A stretch of DNA of 64,000 nucleotides from Charina bottae (taxonomy: Eukaryota; Chordata; Lepidosauria; Squamata; Charinaidae). The stretch is taken from NCBI GenBank assembly GCA_023362775.1, contig JALMGJ010000020.1, positions 7,892,501-7,956,500 of the forward strand, read 5' to 3'. The position numbers were made by a program, and so were the translations under genes. Shown here piece after piece: positions 23,085 through 34,777 of the stretch. The notes below the pieces were generated by a model. That model was not told the DNA's origin. It worked only from the letters and a program-made list of their open reading frames with translations, and searched no databases. How positions within the stretch are numbered: position 1 is the first letter of the stretch; each line of letters starts with the position of its first letter.

Positions 23085-24802
23085 CAGACACAGTGCTGTG
23101 GAAAACAGTTGTGTGAAGAAATAGTCCAGATCACGCTTTGAAGACACAGCATGGGAAATTTGCTGAAGCTGAGAAAGCTTGAACCTCTAGGAAAGAGACA
23201 GAGTTTAATACAACAGGGCATGTTTTGTGTTCAGAAGACTCCATGTTCAATACTTCACATACTGTGGCATCCATGACAGACTGCTATGATGTCATCATAC
23301 AAATGCTGCAATTACATACTCGTGTCATGATGTCAGATGCAAGTATGTAAGTTGTATCATTTGCATGATGACATCATCGCACATACTATTTGCCCCCCTT
23401 CCCCTCCTGCAGGTGCCCATGGTCATAGCTCCAGTTAAATGAAAAGGATCCTAGATACTGTGGTTTGTGAAGAGTTTTACCTGATGGCACTTCCATTCTT
23501 GATATCATTTCCACTTCCTAATCCCTCAGAAGCATTTTGAACCCCAGTGGCCTTAAAATGTTGAGAATGAGGAACTAAAGTCCTTGTTTCTGCCTTGAGA
23601 AAATGAAGCCTGGTTTTACCGAATCTGATATTTAGATACTGGAATAGATTGACCTTTGTATTAGAAAGGAAACTTAGAGGAAGAAAGCATCAGCCAGCTA
23701 CAGTATGCTAGGTTTTTATGATTACTGCAAGAGAGAGTGCGTAGCTAATTAACATGCAGTACTGTTGTTAACCTCCACAAATAAGCCTCATTATAACAGA
23801 TTAATGAAAAGAGCTTTTAGGCACATCTAAAAAATGTTTCACTGAGGGGTTCCTTCATAGTCCCATGTTTCATTATCTTCCTAAGTACCATCATTCCCCA
23901 CACATGCTGTTAATGTTCAAATTTGAATATTGTTTTAGCAGGGCTAGTAAAATGAACAACACAGCAATGGCTTCCTGAAATCTGTGGGAAAATTGAAATC
24001 TTAGTGGCTGTTATTCTAACCCAATCTCATGCTTGCTAGTTCATTCCTTCGTTTGTTCATTCTTTCTTTCTCACACGCAGAACAGCTCAGGGTGCTAATT
24101 CCTCTGTCTCGGTCTTCTTACAGGAGGCAAATCTGTACGCACACACTCCAGGCAAAGCCAAGTGAGATCACTTCTAAACACACACACACACAGACAGACA
24201 CACACACCCATAGGACCCATCCTCATGTTTCCCTAACCACAGCATGAACACGTTCTAGTAACTGTTTCTTTATGTCATGATCTCATAACATTGGCTTCAA
24301 GTCATCCCTAGCCCACAACTGAAGCATCTTTATCTGTTCCACTTTGAACGTAATGTTTTCCCTCTTCTCTGGACACTGTTTTTGCCATGGGCACAATCTA
24401 GCATGGTTTACTGACAATGTGGTTGACTGATTATTTAGGGTTTGGATATGCCCAGCTCCTCTTGGTCATTTTAATTTGCTGAGGACATGGCCCTCCCTTC
24501 TGGCTGCTGGGCACATGGGCTTTTTGGCTTGGGCTGCTAAAGACATCTGGCTTCTGCAGAGGCACCTCCCTGTGTAATCCTATTCTGCCTACTCCACAGG
24601 CTACTTCTAGGTCCTGCCAGCTGTGGCCACTCGCTGCCAGAATCGCCATTCCCTTGCAGCTCTAGCTGAGGATAGACAACACCCCTTACCCTTTGCTTCC
24701 TCCTGACAGCCCTCCCCCACTTCAGTGTGTGACCTGTCAGCTCAGCTATGTTTGGATGTGGTTAGTGCTTTCAAATAATGAGATGTGAGATCTGTTAGCT
24801 GG
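23085..24802. other. Unannotated sequence
   Basis: No gene recognised. A CA-rich tract lies at about 24178-24212. Confidence 0.5.
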
Positions 24803-24807
24803 ACACC

Positions 24808-25055
24808 TGTCCTGACTTCAAGTGAAGGAACACGCTGAGACTTGGTGTACAGGCTCTAGTGTTTTATTGTTCTACTCTGCTAGACAGAATCCAGCTAAAC
24901 TAAAATGAACTAGTAATGCTCAGAGAAAAGGCCCAAGAAATTAGGGCGGTGCCTTCTTCAGCCTCTTGTGAGGAAAGCAAAGCGATTCATTACTACGCAT
25001 GCGTTTATCCCCCTGGAGGGAGCCCCCTCCTTCTTCACCAGTTATCTCCCTGACA
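24808..25055 (-). mobile_element. Solo LTR, 248 bp
   Basis: On the minus strand it runs from TGTCAGGGAG to AAGTCAGGACA, with short inverted ends (TGTC...GACA). It is flanked by a perfect 5-bp duplication, acacc (24803-24807 and 25056-25060). A polyadenylation signal (aataaaac) lies near 24859-24866 on the minus strand, about 55 bases from the LTR end, which sets orientation. No internal retroviral sequence adjoins it, so the coding part was lost by LTR-LTR recombination. Superfamily (ERV or Gypsy) is unresolved. Confidence 0.82.
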
Positions 25056-25060
25056 ACACC

Positions 25061-25523
25061 TGGACAGATGGGTAAAACCACTGTTCTAAGCTACTCCCTA
25101 CATTTTGCCCATTCCCCTCCCTTCCCCCCATGTTAAAGAGATAGATTGGTGGGTCACTTTTCCTGCTAACAGGTAGTCAGTGGGAGGGGAACCAAAGCTT
25201 TTAACTTTGGTTAAACTTTAAGGTTTAACTTAAAGTAGGAAGAATAGCAAACTCTCCAGCTTTGTATCTAGGCAGAATAGGTATCGGCAATGAAGACAGG
25301 GCAGTTTATGATGGCATACTTTCCTACCTGTTCATGGACTGGAGGAAATCATTTAAGGAGACCATCTGCCTGTGCCCATATTTAGACTGGAAAATTTGAA
25401 TAATTAAAAACTGGTGTTTAATGTATATTTCCCGGGCAGCCAGCGACCAATCAGATCTAAACACTGATGAAATGCATTTTTAGATCTATTTTAATAGGGG
25501 TTTGGATCTGGTTTAGACACTCA

Positions 25524-25556
<33 letters not shown>

Positions 25557-28023
25557 GATGACTTTTGAACAGAGATAGAATGTGTGCAACATTTTTGAAG
25601 CTCCTGGATCCATCCAAAGGATCAGTTTTGCTATTGGGGATTACAGTTCTTGCATATCCATGTTTGTCTTTGGAGGAACATGTGTCTTCTGTAACAAATA
25701 GTTTCCTTTAGGCTCCCACATATCTTTCATATCTGTCATTGGAAAAATAAGTGTCTTCTATGGCTAATGTCTCTTTTAGGCTGTCACACTAACTGTAATT
25801 CTCCTTAAAAATGTTTTTTTTAATTAACTAAATAGAAAAAAACCCACAAAATTATAAAAGAGGTGGGGGGGAAAGCTGAAAAAAGAAACAAAAACACACA
25901 AGACGTATATTTACAGACATACTGTACATTTATCAATAAACTGAAGCCATGTTTCATTAGTCTTCCATGGTTGATCTATAGTAATCAATTCTTCAAACCA
26001 CTGAATAGTTGGAGCGATGTGTTTGTGTTTCTGATGCTGAACAATAAGTCTTTTGATTGTAACTCCATTTTCTTTGTCCAGAAGTCATCTCCTATGTGAT
26101 AGAGATAGAATATAAACATCTGAGAATATTAGATCTCCAAGCTGTGTTAAAACATATGATTGTGTCTTACCAAAATGGAATAGTATATTTAACTAAAGCA
26201 TTAATTTTACTGTAGCTCCAACAACATAAATGCAATGAGGTCATTTTCTGAAATATTATTTCTTGTTGAAAAGGATGTAATCTTGTAATTCGTTTGATAG
26301 AGGTAGCCTGCATGAACCATAGCCTTATCTTCCCATTTAGACTGCTACATGCCTGCCATTGTGCAGGATCAGAAACAGGTTGTTGCTCTTGCCCTCTCCT
26401 CAGCAAATGTTCTCTCTCAAGCCCTAAAAGATACATTCCCTTAAAACAGATATCAGAACTAGGACTGAAGCAAAGTTTGGCAATGTGGGAACAGTTTTTC
26501 CCCAAACCAAGGAATAATGACTGGGATCTAACTGGGCTTTAAGCACTGTTTCTTTGACTGTATGGGAATAGTCTTCCACAGAGGCCAAATCAAGCAATAT
26601 AATTAATTAATGAGCTCAAGCTAATTGAGCTGAACCAGAACTTGTCATTGACCAGTCCATCAAAACTCTTGAGTTCTTTCTTTGCCTGAAGAATGTTGCT
26701 TTGTAGATTAGATCAGTGCTTGGTGACTATTCAGTACAATGGTATTTCTTGAATATCTAAATTCTAAATGCCATCACTGCACAGATATTTTTAATGCCTA
26801 TATCCTGTATATTCTCTGTGTGGGCAGATCTCTTTCTGATGACTTCCCTAAGAAAGATCTAACCTTGATCGTATTTTCCTAACCATGCTAGAAATATGTC
26901 CACAGAAAACATTAGTATGTGAGATGAGTAACTTATATTTTGCAAAATGAGAAAGTGCTGAAAGTACTGTTTAATAGTTGGATTATGGAGTTTGGATAAC
27001 TTGTGCCAAAACTGATCAATTCGTAATTGCTCAAGGTACATGACTGGTGAATCTTTGGTGCTGCATGAACTCCATAAAAACACAGTATAAATTTGGCAGT
27101 TCTGTTGTAATACATCAAGAAATTGTTTAATAAGTCTCAATTAATGAGTAGCTCAGATTTTATCTCTGTATGGGACCAAACATAACTTTTGCCTTCAGTA
27201 CTGGGCCACTGAATAGGAATTTTTGCTTTATAGAAGCAGTGCATTCTGGTAAATTTTCTTTACTACAGCATGGAATTTGACATTTCCAGATGCACCTCAA
27301 AATATACATTCTTGGTCTGCTCCAGCAAAATCTATAAACAATTCTTGGTTTGACATAGTAAAGCTTTCCCTGAGAGTATCAACAGGCAATGCATTATCTT
27401 TCTTATCAAACATGATAGATAGATCCATATATAGGTTCATCATGGCAAGATACAATCTGTGGATCATAGGTTTCTCATACTAAAACAACCTATTGAAATT
27501 CTCATACTGAGGTGTGAAGAAGTAGAACATAGTTTACTAATTTCTGGGTACAATTTTACTAATTTACTAATTCCTGGGCACAAGATGACTTATTTGTTCC
27601 CCCTATTTTGTGGTGTTTTGATGCAAAAGACTCATTATCACCACTACAGTGAGTTATGAAATAGCATAGCATTAAGGATACTTTTAAGTATGTGTAACAC
27701 GTTTAACAATGTGTTGCAGTATGTCTGAGGATTTTTCTGACTGATTCATTAAAAAATAATATGTCTTCTTGGATAAGCTCTTTTTTGGCACCTTTCTCAT
27801 AATAATCATAAAGATTTACCAGAAAATCATATGGATCAGAAGAAAACAAAAAACCTTACTTCATGTTTTACTGCTAGATACACTAAATAATATACATAGC
27901 CAATATAATAAATTTTCCCACTTCTTTGTTTCTTCTGTACTCCAGAAGAATTTCACAATTCCATTGTATTTGCTGGTACAAATACAGAGACATTGTTTTG
28001 AATCATGGTTTCTCAATTGTCTG
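25061..28023. other. Unannotated AT-rich sequence
   Basis: Apart from (CAAT)n at 25522-25555, no recognisable feature was found. Minus-strand frames at 26167-26505 and 26859-27140 lack known motifs. This could be very old transposon sequence. Confidence 0.45.
25522..25555. repeat. (CAAT)n microsatellite
   Basis: Eight tandem CAAT (AATC) tetranucleotides without interruption. Confidence 0.95.
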
Positions 28024-28026
28024 TAT

Positions 28027-28070
<44 letters not shown>
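28024..28070. repeat. (TTTA)n microsatellite
   Basis: About 11-12 TTTA units. It could be the tail of a decayed LINE or SINE, but no body is visible. Confidence 0.95.
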
Positions 28071-28173
28071 ATACATATTATTTATGTATTTATATTTTCA
28101 GCACCAGCAGAGTCCTAATTGAAACATGGTAACTTCAAGGGTGACAAGTACTGGGAATAAATGGTGATTTTTA

Positions 28174-28380
28174 TCAGTGAAAAGTGCTTTTTTTGTACAC
28201 ACCTAGAACTTTGTGATAACTGGTTATTTTTATGGCATCTGTGTTCACTTTTCTGATGCACTGGAAAAGCTGACTGGCTTTTGTGAATCCACATGTAGAT
28301 TTCTTAGTTATTTCACTGTCTGGAAACAGTTTAATGAAGTTGTCATTCACAATGAATTGCAAATCATGCTGCAATTAAAA
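28174..28380 (-). pseudogene. Possible hAT transposase remnant
   Basis: A 66-codon minus-strand frame contains NFIKLFPDSEITKK, then CGFTKA. It recalls the F-P-D-S-x-I-A ... C-x-R-T-K-x block of BED/hAT-type transposases. Without further domains this is a weak assignment. No terminal repeats were found around it. Confidence 0.25.
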
Positions 28381-29021
28381 AAGACCCTTGAAAACTAATT
28401 CTGCATTCACTGTGGTCTAACACTGGATTGTGTGGATTAAACAATCATCAGCACTTGGGAAGTTTTTAAACTCTTGACTGTCTGCATTTGCCTCATGCTT
28501 GACAATCGCAAGCAAATGTTTGGACATACCTGGTCAGATTGTACATTTCAATTAATCCCTAAGTGAACAGAAGCTGCAACAGCCTCTACATGGCACAAAG
28601 TTAAATACAACATCTTTTGGCAAACTTGAATGCATATTTATTACTTAGATGCAGTTGTTTACAGATTCAAAATAAGTAAACAGTGAATATATCCCTAATG
28701 CTCATGCTGAACTATTCCATCTGCCATTTGCCCTGATCTTAGCCTACTTTCCTTTCTTGCATGCTGCCATCACCTCCACCAGCACCATGCATGCCCAAAC
28801 AGCCCGTTTCTCCACTCCATCTTCCTGTACCATCTTTTAACATCTTTTAACATGCCCATGTCTGTGATGACATTCGCCTTTTCCCTTTTATGATAAGTAC
28901 ATGCATGCATGCATACAGTACATGCATGTGCGTATGAAGAAACTCACTTCTATTGTAGGGCTCAGATTAGTAGGCAAGTTTGCAGACGTGAACTACCTAC
29001 CAAAAGCTCTTCTAGGTCTGT
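28381..29021. other. Unannotated sequence
   Basis: No recognised gene. A short CATG-repeat tract lies near 28902-28928. Confidence 0.5.
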
Positions 29022-29245
29022 AAAGGTAAAGGTTTCCCCTGCACAGTCATGTCCGACTCTAGGGGCTGGTGCTCATCTCCATTTGTTAGCCGAAGAGCCA
29101 GTGCTGTCCGAAGTCGCTTCCGCGGTCATGTGGCCGGCATGACCCACGGGGAATGCTGTTACCTTCCCACCGAAGTGGTACCTATTCATCTACTTGCATT
29201 TGCATGCTTTCGAATTGCTAGGTTGGCAAGAGCTGGGGATGATAG
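29022..29245 (-). repeat. Sauria/ACA-type SINE lacking its head
   Basis: It has the BovB-like tail (gtccgactctaggggc) and the core (gtggtacctattcatctacttgc, gctttcgaattgctaggttgg). It stops near agctggggatg before the tRNA-like head, so it is 5'-truncated or broken. No duplication was found. The following 29246-29800 holds an unrecognised stretch, including most of a motif-less 172-codon frame. Confidence 0.8.
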
Positions 29246-29800
29246 ACAAATGCATATCTGATTGCCAAAGACACCCTTCTACCTGTAAGGAGACCAACTG
29301 CAATCTCCCTTTCTGATATGCTGGCTCAGTACAGATAGGGATCTTTTGCTGCAGGGAAGATGTGAACATGCTCTCCAGCCCCTGCATTATGACAGGATAT
29401 TATAAGTCCTAGGAGGGCATGCATTACGTTGCAGTCACCAAAGTGCATCTTGGCTCTTTTCAGAGTCACCTTTAAAGATCAGTACTAACCACAGCTGTGT
29501 ATGAAAACGCCCCTGCAGAACTCATGGCAGAAGGAGGAGCTCACTCGGTTCTGACAGAGTTCATTTCCAGTCTTGAATTCCTTCAAACCTGTGACCCATG
29601 TGATGACGGGGAGAGCCTGACTCCTCCCAGGACCACCTCAGAGAGCACTTGCCCAAGTCAGCTGCTGTTTTCTATGCAATGGAATCTGAATGCCCCCTTT
29701 GTAAAAGAGGACAGATTCAAGGACTTCCCTGTCCACAGGTGGTTTCCCCACTGTTCATCTCCATTGCTCCAGGCAACTGAGAGGGACACCCTGACTGCAT

Positions 29801-30295
29801 TATTAATTTTATTTGAGATCGGAGTTTTAGAAGCTTGCATTGAGAGATCAAAAAATAAACTCGTCTTTTGCAATAAAAATAAAGTTACATTTATTCAAAA
29901 AACAAGAACCATATTTACAATCTCTTTGAACCTGCAAGAGGTACAGCCAGCAAAACATCTTCATTTGAATAGCAAAAGAAACAGAAGAAGTGGGGGCAGG
30001 CTATACAAAGGATGATACCTTTATACATTTAAATTCTTGCTCATTGACAATAGATCATGATAGTAACCAATTAGCATGTGACTTCTCAACACTCAGCCCA
30101 GTCAAACAAGAATACCATATATGGTAACAAAACACCTTGAGAGTACAAAGAGATGCCTTATTTGGTAACAGTAATCTGAATTCCAGCAGACTTTGTGGCT
30201 CCAGTGAGTGAGAGAGAAAAAATACCTTAGCCTGTCTTTTTAAACAATATCTTGTGACCCAGATTCTTTTAGATCACAAAACAAAAGATATAACA
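29801..30295 (-). repeat. Copia 3' LTR
   Basis: The left 280-290 bp matches 34792-35079 closely (tttatttgagatc..., caataaaaataaagttac, gtgacttctcaaca). On the minus strand it begins TGTTATATC at 30295, directly after a purine-rich tract (ataaggggag, 30296-30305) that serves as the plus-strand primer. It is about 495 bp. The minus-strand end is near ...taata at 29801, opposite the PBS-adjacent end of the 5' LTR. Confidence 0.85.
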
Positions 30296-30314
30296 CTCCC
30301 CTTATTTTTTATGA

Positions 30315-30504
30315 TTAAAAAGAATCTGAAATTAAACCTATTTTTTCAATTACTTCTCTGTGTCTCACTCCTACAAGTGGTTTTGTTAGAATGTCTCGTA
30401 ACATGTTTTTAGTGTCACAATATTTTAAAATGACCTCTTTCTTGGCAATAAAATCTTTGACAAGATAAAAACGAATGTCAGTGTGCTTTGTTCTTTGTCT
30501 ACAG
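30315..30504 (-). pseudogene. Copia RNase H C-terminal part
   Basis: After the hAT insertion the frame resumes with RTKHTDIRFYLVKD, the conserved final RNase H motif of copia. It ends with the family-typical LRDILTKPL segment and a stop near 30315. The hAT's 8-bp duplication gtctacag adds bases at the junction. The ORF start upstream lies inside the hAT and is not meaningful. Confidence 0.88.
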
Positions 30505-30788
30505 CAGGGCTTTCCAAACTTTTTACGTTGGTGACACACCAATGGTGGCGTGCGAAAACCTGGAAGCGCCGTGACAGGTTTTTGTGTGCCATGGTGGCAG
30601 CGGCACTTCTGGGTTATCGCGTGCCATAGTGGCAGCGGCAGCGGTGTCCTGGTGTGCCGCGCGAAAACCCAGAAGCGCTGATGGCCCGCCACCACTGCTG
30701 CCACCGCACTTCCAGGTTTTCGTGCGACACACCTGGACCCCACAGGCGACATAGTACTGTGTCGCGACACACAGTTTGGAAAGCTATG
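30505..30788 (-). mobile_element. Non-autonomous hAT inside copia
   Basis: 284 bp, starting cagggctttccaaact and ending agtttggaaagctatg, with a perfect 8-bp duplication gtctacag (30497-30504 and 30789-30796). It is in the opposite orientation to the copies at 10.6 and 22.7 kb: its gtgtcgcgacacacag end matches their starts. The interior has an inverted pair around gaaaacctggaag. It splits the copia RNase H region and is therefore younger than the copia insertion. Confidence 0.94.
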
Positions 30789-30796
30789 GTCTACAG

Positions 30797-31970
30797 CCTT
30801 CAGATAATGCTAAATGAATGCAGGCTTGGTTGTCTTCATAAACAGTTACTGGCTGATGTAATTCTATTGCTATATCTTTTAATAATTGCTTGAACCAGAC
30901 AATTTCATTACATATCTGAGCTAAAGCATAGAATTCAGCCTCAGCTGTTGAAATTGCCACTAGAGATTGTTTTCTAGAATACCAAGCAATAGTAGACCCA
31001 GCAAATTTAATTACAGCTCCAGAAGTGGACTTACGATCAGTTGGATCTCCAGCCCAATCTGCATCACACCATCTTTCTATTTTTTCCCCTGTTTCAGAAG
31101 CAGTTAATTTCAAACAGTAATCTTTGGTACCTTGTAAATACCTAAAAAGTCTTTTTAATCCAGCTGTTGCAGCAGATGTAGGATTCTCCACAAATCTGCT
31201 CAAAATTGACACACTGTTTGAAATATCTAGCCTAGAATTATTTGCAATGTATAGTAGACTTCCAATGGCAGACCTAAAGCCATCTGCTTGAGATGACTCA
31301 GTTTCCCCCTTTTCCCCCTCCTCTTTTAGAAATTTGGGAAGCATGGGGGTGGAAACAGACTTACATTCATGCATTTTAAAATCCTCTAGCAGTTTCTTAA
31401 TCTTACCACTTTGGCTTATGAGAAAACTTTCATCTTCTTCTCTGTGAATTTCTAAACCTAGATAATTTGTAACTTTTCCAAGATTTTTCAATGTGAAATT
31501 ACTTTTCATACATTCCTCAAAAAGTCTTTGCTCATCTGATGAAGCAAGCAGCAATAAATCATCCACATACAAGCATAAGTACATAAAGCCTTGCTTATCT
31601 TTCTTTACATAAAAACATGGATCAGCTATCCCTTTCTCAAACCCAAAATTTTGCAAAGTTTCATCAAGTTTAATATTCCAACAATGAGCTGCTTGTTTTA
31701 AACCATAAATGGACTTATGCAATTCACACACAAGACGTTTACCTTGTTCATAACCAGGAGGTTGATGCATATACAATTTCTGTTCCAATTCACCATACAG
31801 AAATGCAGTTTGAATATCATAGTGAAAAACAGATATCTTTTTGATAGCAGCAACCTTTAACATCAACCTGATAGACTCACCCTTTGTTACAGGAGCAAAA
31901 GTTTTATCATAATCCACATACTTTCTTTGAGAAAACCCTTTTGCAACCAATCTTGCTTTAAATTTACAGT
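30797..31970 (-). pseudogene. Copia reverse transcriptase and RNase H
   Basis: The open frame 32055-30784 starts in SINE sequence; copia begins at FKARLVAKGFSQ (residue about 32). Motif A is HYDIQTAFLYGE (D80), and the catalytic motif is LYVDDLLLL (YVDD 163-166, about 31559-31570). The connection carries SIYGLKQAAHCW. RNase H shows CDADWAGD (about 330-337), AEAEF (371-375) and YEDNQA (406-411), so the first three catalytic acids are present. There is no internal stop over about 390 codons, so this is the best-preserved part of the element. It would synthesise cDNA in virus-like particles if intact. Confidence 0.95.
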
Positions 31971-31974
31971 AATA

Positions 31975-32438
31975 AGGGATGCGGTGGCTCAGCGGGTTAA
32001 ACCGCTGAGCTGTAGACTGCCGATCAGAAGGTTGGCAGTTCGAATCCCTGCGCAACGAGGTGAGCTCTCGTTGCTAGTCCCAGCTCCTGTCAACCCAACA
32101 GTTCGAAAGCTTAGCAAGTAGATAAATGGGTACCACCTTAAGTGGGACAATATGCTGGCGTCCTGTTGGGGAGTCGGCCACCAAACGGAAAGATCTCTGG
32201 AATGGTGGCAACGACAGATCCCGGAAAAAGCAGTTCATGTACAGGACGTCAGCAGCCGGCTCCGATGCAAGGCATTGTGGGGCTTGTAGTCCAAGTAGCC
32301 ACGGAAGAGTCGGTTCCCTTACCCCTTCCCTTAGCGCGCGGTTTAAATTGTATATGTATGAAAAATGTATAATGAAATATATATATGTATGTAAGCTGCC
32401 TAGAGTCCTCCATTAGGGAGGGGATAGGCGGGATATAA

Positions 32439-32469
<31 letters not shown>

Positions 32470-32473
32470 TAAA
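31975..32473 (+). repeat. tRNA-headed SINE with L2-like tail, inside copia
   Basis: The head ggtggctcagcgggttaa and B box agttcgaatccc match the Sauria/ACA heads elsewhere, as does the core phrase agtagataaatgggtaccac. Its 3' half differs: it ends gtaagctgcctagagtcctc...ggcgggatataaat, an L2-like tail, then (AT)n and (AAAT)n. It interrupts the copia RT between the motif around WVFKLKKG and FKARLVAK. Confidence 0.85.
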
Positions 32474-32894
32474 AATATTTCTGAATTTTACCATTTGCAC
32501 CCTTTTTCAATTTGAAAACCCATCTACAATCCAAACAGTGCTCATTTGGAGGTAGATTAACCAATTTCCAGGTTTTATTTTCCTTCAAGCAAGCTAATTC
32601 CTGTTGCATTGCCTCATGCCAGCATTTAGCAATTTCAGATGGTATCTCATTTATTTGCTCTAGAGATTCAGGTTGTGTGTGAATGTGAAATGCTTTCACT
32701 ACATCCACTTCATAACGTGAAGGAGGAACCCCTTTATTACACCTTTGAGACCTGTGAGGTAGGACAGGACTAACATTCTGACTCCCACCATTTTCCTGAG
32801 AAACCTCTGTCTTTTCAGACAGTTCAGCTTGCTGTTCCTCTGGTTTATTTATTTCACTCAGATCACCATCAGCAAAACCTTGCTGTTCCCCCAT
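32474..32894 (-). pseudogene. Copia integrase-RT linker and RT N-terminus
   Basis: The minus-strand frame carries a Glu/Ser/Asn-rich linker, RSQRCNKGVPPSRY (the typical copia linker motif before RT), then WHEAMQQELACLKENKTWKL and CRWVFKLKKG, the first conserved RT block. It ends at the SINE junction. The last 20 or so residues of the ORF (Tyr/Ile-rich) are SINE tail. Confidence 0.9.
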
Positions 32895-32980
32895 GGATAA
32901 ATCAACTGAAGAACTGGAGTTTATTTTGTCCCAATTTTGCTCAGCAAATGAAGCACTTTTACTAATTATTAATTGATTAC

Positions 32981-33376
32981 CTAGTATGAATCTGTACCTC
33001 CTCTGTCTTTGTTCATACCCAACAAAGATAGCTTTCTTTGTTCAGAAGCCCCCTTGCACCTCAGCTGCTTAGGAATGTCAACCCAAGCTGTGCTTCCAAA
33101 AACTCTGAGGTGACTGACCTTAGGCTTCACTCCATAGAACAAATGAAATGGTGTATCCTCAATTGTACTATTAAACAATCTGTTTTGAACATAACAAGAA
33201 CTTGATACTGCTTCATCCCAAAACTTAAAAGGTAAACTGGCATCTTTAAGCAAACACATCATGGTTTCTTGCAGAGTTCTGCCTTTTCTCTCAGCCACTC
33301 CATTTTGTTCAGGAGTATACGGGTTTGACAAAATGTGCTCTATCCCTTTTTCTGTCAAGAAACTTTTAAATTTCAT
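32981..33376 (-). pseudogene. Copia integrase, C-terminal half
   Basis: The frame carries NPYTPEQNGVAERKGRT with the catalytic glutamate (E29), then VFGSTAWVDIPKQLRCK, the conserved copia integrase C-terminal block. The second catalytic aspartate (in LQSDRGGE, about 33390-33410) lies just upstream in another frame, so a frameshift separates the D and E parts of the D,D-35-E triad. Confidence 0.92.
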
Positions 33377-33533
33377 AGCCCAAACTCTCCACCTCTGTCA
33401 GATTGCAAAGCAGATACAGACTTTGGGAATTTTCCATTTGCCCATGTTACGAAACTTTTAAACTTTTCAAATGCCTCATCTTTATGTTTCAACAAATAGA
33501 TGAATGTATACCTTGAAAAATCATCAATTATGG

Positions 33534-33887
33534 TCAAAATATACCTTGCTTCTCAAAATCTGGACAAAAGGGACCAATGACATCAGAATGGACAATTTCT
33601 AGAGGTATAGTGGTGTTTCTATCTGCAAATTTCTTTACAGGAGCTCTATAAGTCTTGTTTTCTTTGCACACAGTATAATCTAGATATTTATCACAAGATT
33701 TCAATTTTAAATCAGCACATATGTTTGGCATTTGTGATATGTATTTAAAATTAGCATGAGCAAACCTCCTATGAAGCAAATGAACACTCTGGTCATGAAT
33801 TGGAGTATTACCAAACACAGCCTTTGCTGTTTGATTCCCAGAAGATTTCTGGACAATGAAATCCTTTTGAACACAAGTTGCACACAA
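33534..33887 (-). pseudogene. Copia GAG-pre-integrase and integrase N-terminus
   Basis: The zinc-binding HHCC region is recognisable as LLHRRFAHANFKYI (H39, H44). The expected C-x2-C appears as Y71-x2-C74, so the first cysteine is lost. IPLEIVHSDVIGPF contains the first catalytic aspartate (D102) of the integrase core. It is truncated by a frame change near 33534. Confidence 0.9.
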
Positions 33888-33953
33888 TTTACCATTCTTC
33901 CTAATTTCACAGCCATCTTTTTTAAAAGTTATGGCATATCCAGTTGCTACTAA

Positions 33954-34333
33954 CTAAGCTACAGGCAAAAGATTAGATTGAAAACTTGGTACAAATAAAA
34001 CCTTTTTAACAGTTTCCCCTAAACAAGATAGATACATATCAATTTGACCCATGATATTAGATATAGACCCACCAGCCAAGGAAACACTTTGTTTGTTAGT
34101 TTTAGACAAAGATACAAAAGAACTTTTACAATGACAAGTATGACAATTTGCCCTGCTATCCAACATCCAGATATCTTTATTATTACAGTTTTCAACAACC
34201 TGTGCAATATGAGAAGTCTGCAGAGCTTTCTTTCTCATTGTTCCTTTATTATTCTGTATAATCTTCTTACCTTTGATCAACTGGTCACAGTCCTTGAGTA
34301 GATGCCCAGGAGAACCACAATGAAAACAATGCT
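33954..34333 (-). pseudogene. Copia zinc knuckle and protease
   Basis: Between about 34330 and 34285 the frame has CFHCGSPGHLLKDC, a perfect C-x2-C-x4-H-x4-C nucleocapsid knuckle. The protease follows with WMLDSRANCH: copia aspartic proteases have D-S-G/A at this place, but here it is Asp-Ser-Arg (residues 41-43 counted from the Met at 34280). That should impair catalysis. The frame stops at 33954. Confidence 0.88.
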
Positions 34334-34375
34334 TACTTGCAAATGCAGAAGCTTGAACCTCAAGGCTTTTTCGTG

Positions 34376-34650
34376 AGCCATTTGTTTGTTTGAAGAGGAA
34401 GCCTCGTGGTTTTTAAACAGGGAGGGGAGAGAAATGGCATCCAAAATGGATTTGCAGGAGTTGGGTCACATTATGGGAGACCATAGGTCTTCTCTCTGAA
34501 GAAAACTTTCCATTTTCAAAGCCCAGTTCAAATAATTAGTGTCTGAAAGACGTTCTAGAGGCATACCTTGGTAACTTGCAGCAGCCATTTCTCTCCCCTC
34601 CCTGTTTGAAAACCACGAGGCTTCCTCTTCAAACAAACAAACAAATGGCT
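34376..34650. repeat. Inverted repeat in copia leader/gag
   Basis: The arms 34376-34438 and 34584-34650 are near-perfect reverse complements (about 63-67 bp, differing by one TTTG/CAAA unit and one base). They enclose about 145 bp of gag start. The right arm is in the leader just upstream of the gag ATG; the left arm lies where gag coding sequence should continue. About 1 kb of gag is missing at this point. Confidence 0.85.
34466..34588 (-). pseudogene. Copia gag N-terminus
   Basis: The likely start is the ATG at 34588 (MAAASYQGMPLERL). RLSDTNYLNWALKMESFL matches the N-terminal gag motif of copia elements (x-L-x-x-x-N-Y-x-x-W-x-x-x-M). The frame stops after 41 codons, where the inverted repeat begins. 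The longer ORF upstream to 34672 reads through the leader. Confidence 0.8.
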
Positions 34651-34777
34651 TGCAGCCTCCAGGAAGTTTCAAAATAAAAGTCTTCCCTGGCCTTTTCTCA
34701 CTTGCCTTTTAAATGCAAATGAAATTCTTTCCTGATCTCTCTTTCATTTTTATATAATTTTGCTTCTAGCTTCTCTG

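Noticed and set aside
29246..29545. Continuation of the truncated SINE head at 29530 (gaggagctcactcgg) after an insertion
   Set aside because: Only about 15 bases match and the following bases diverge, so the similarity is not enough to claim a split SINE.
29497..30015. 172-codon plus-strand ORF as a possible host exon
   Set aside because: Its second half lies in the copia 3' LTR and the first half shows no domain, so it is a chance frame.
30784..32055. Copia RT/RNase H frame as a domesticated host gene
   Set aside because: It starts in a SINE and ends in a hAT element, is surrounded by the rest of a dead copia copy, and has no sign of an independent promoter or start.
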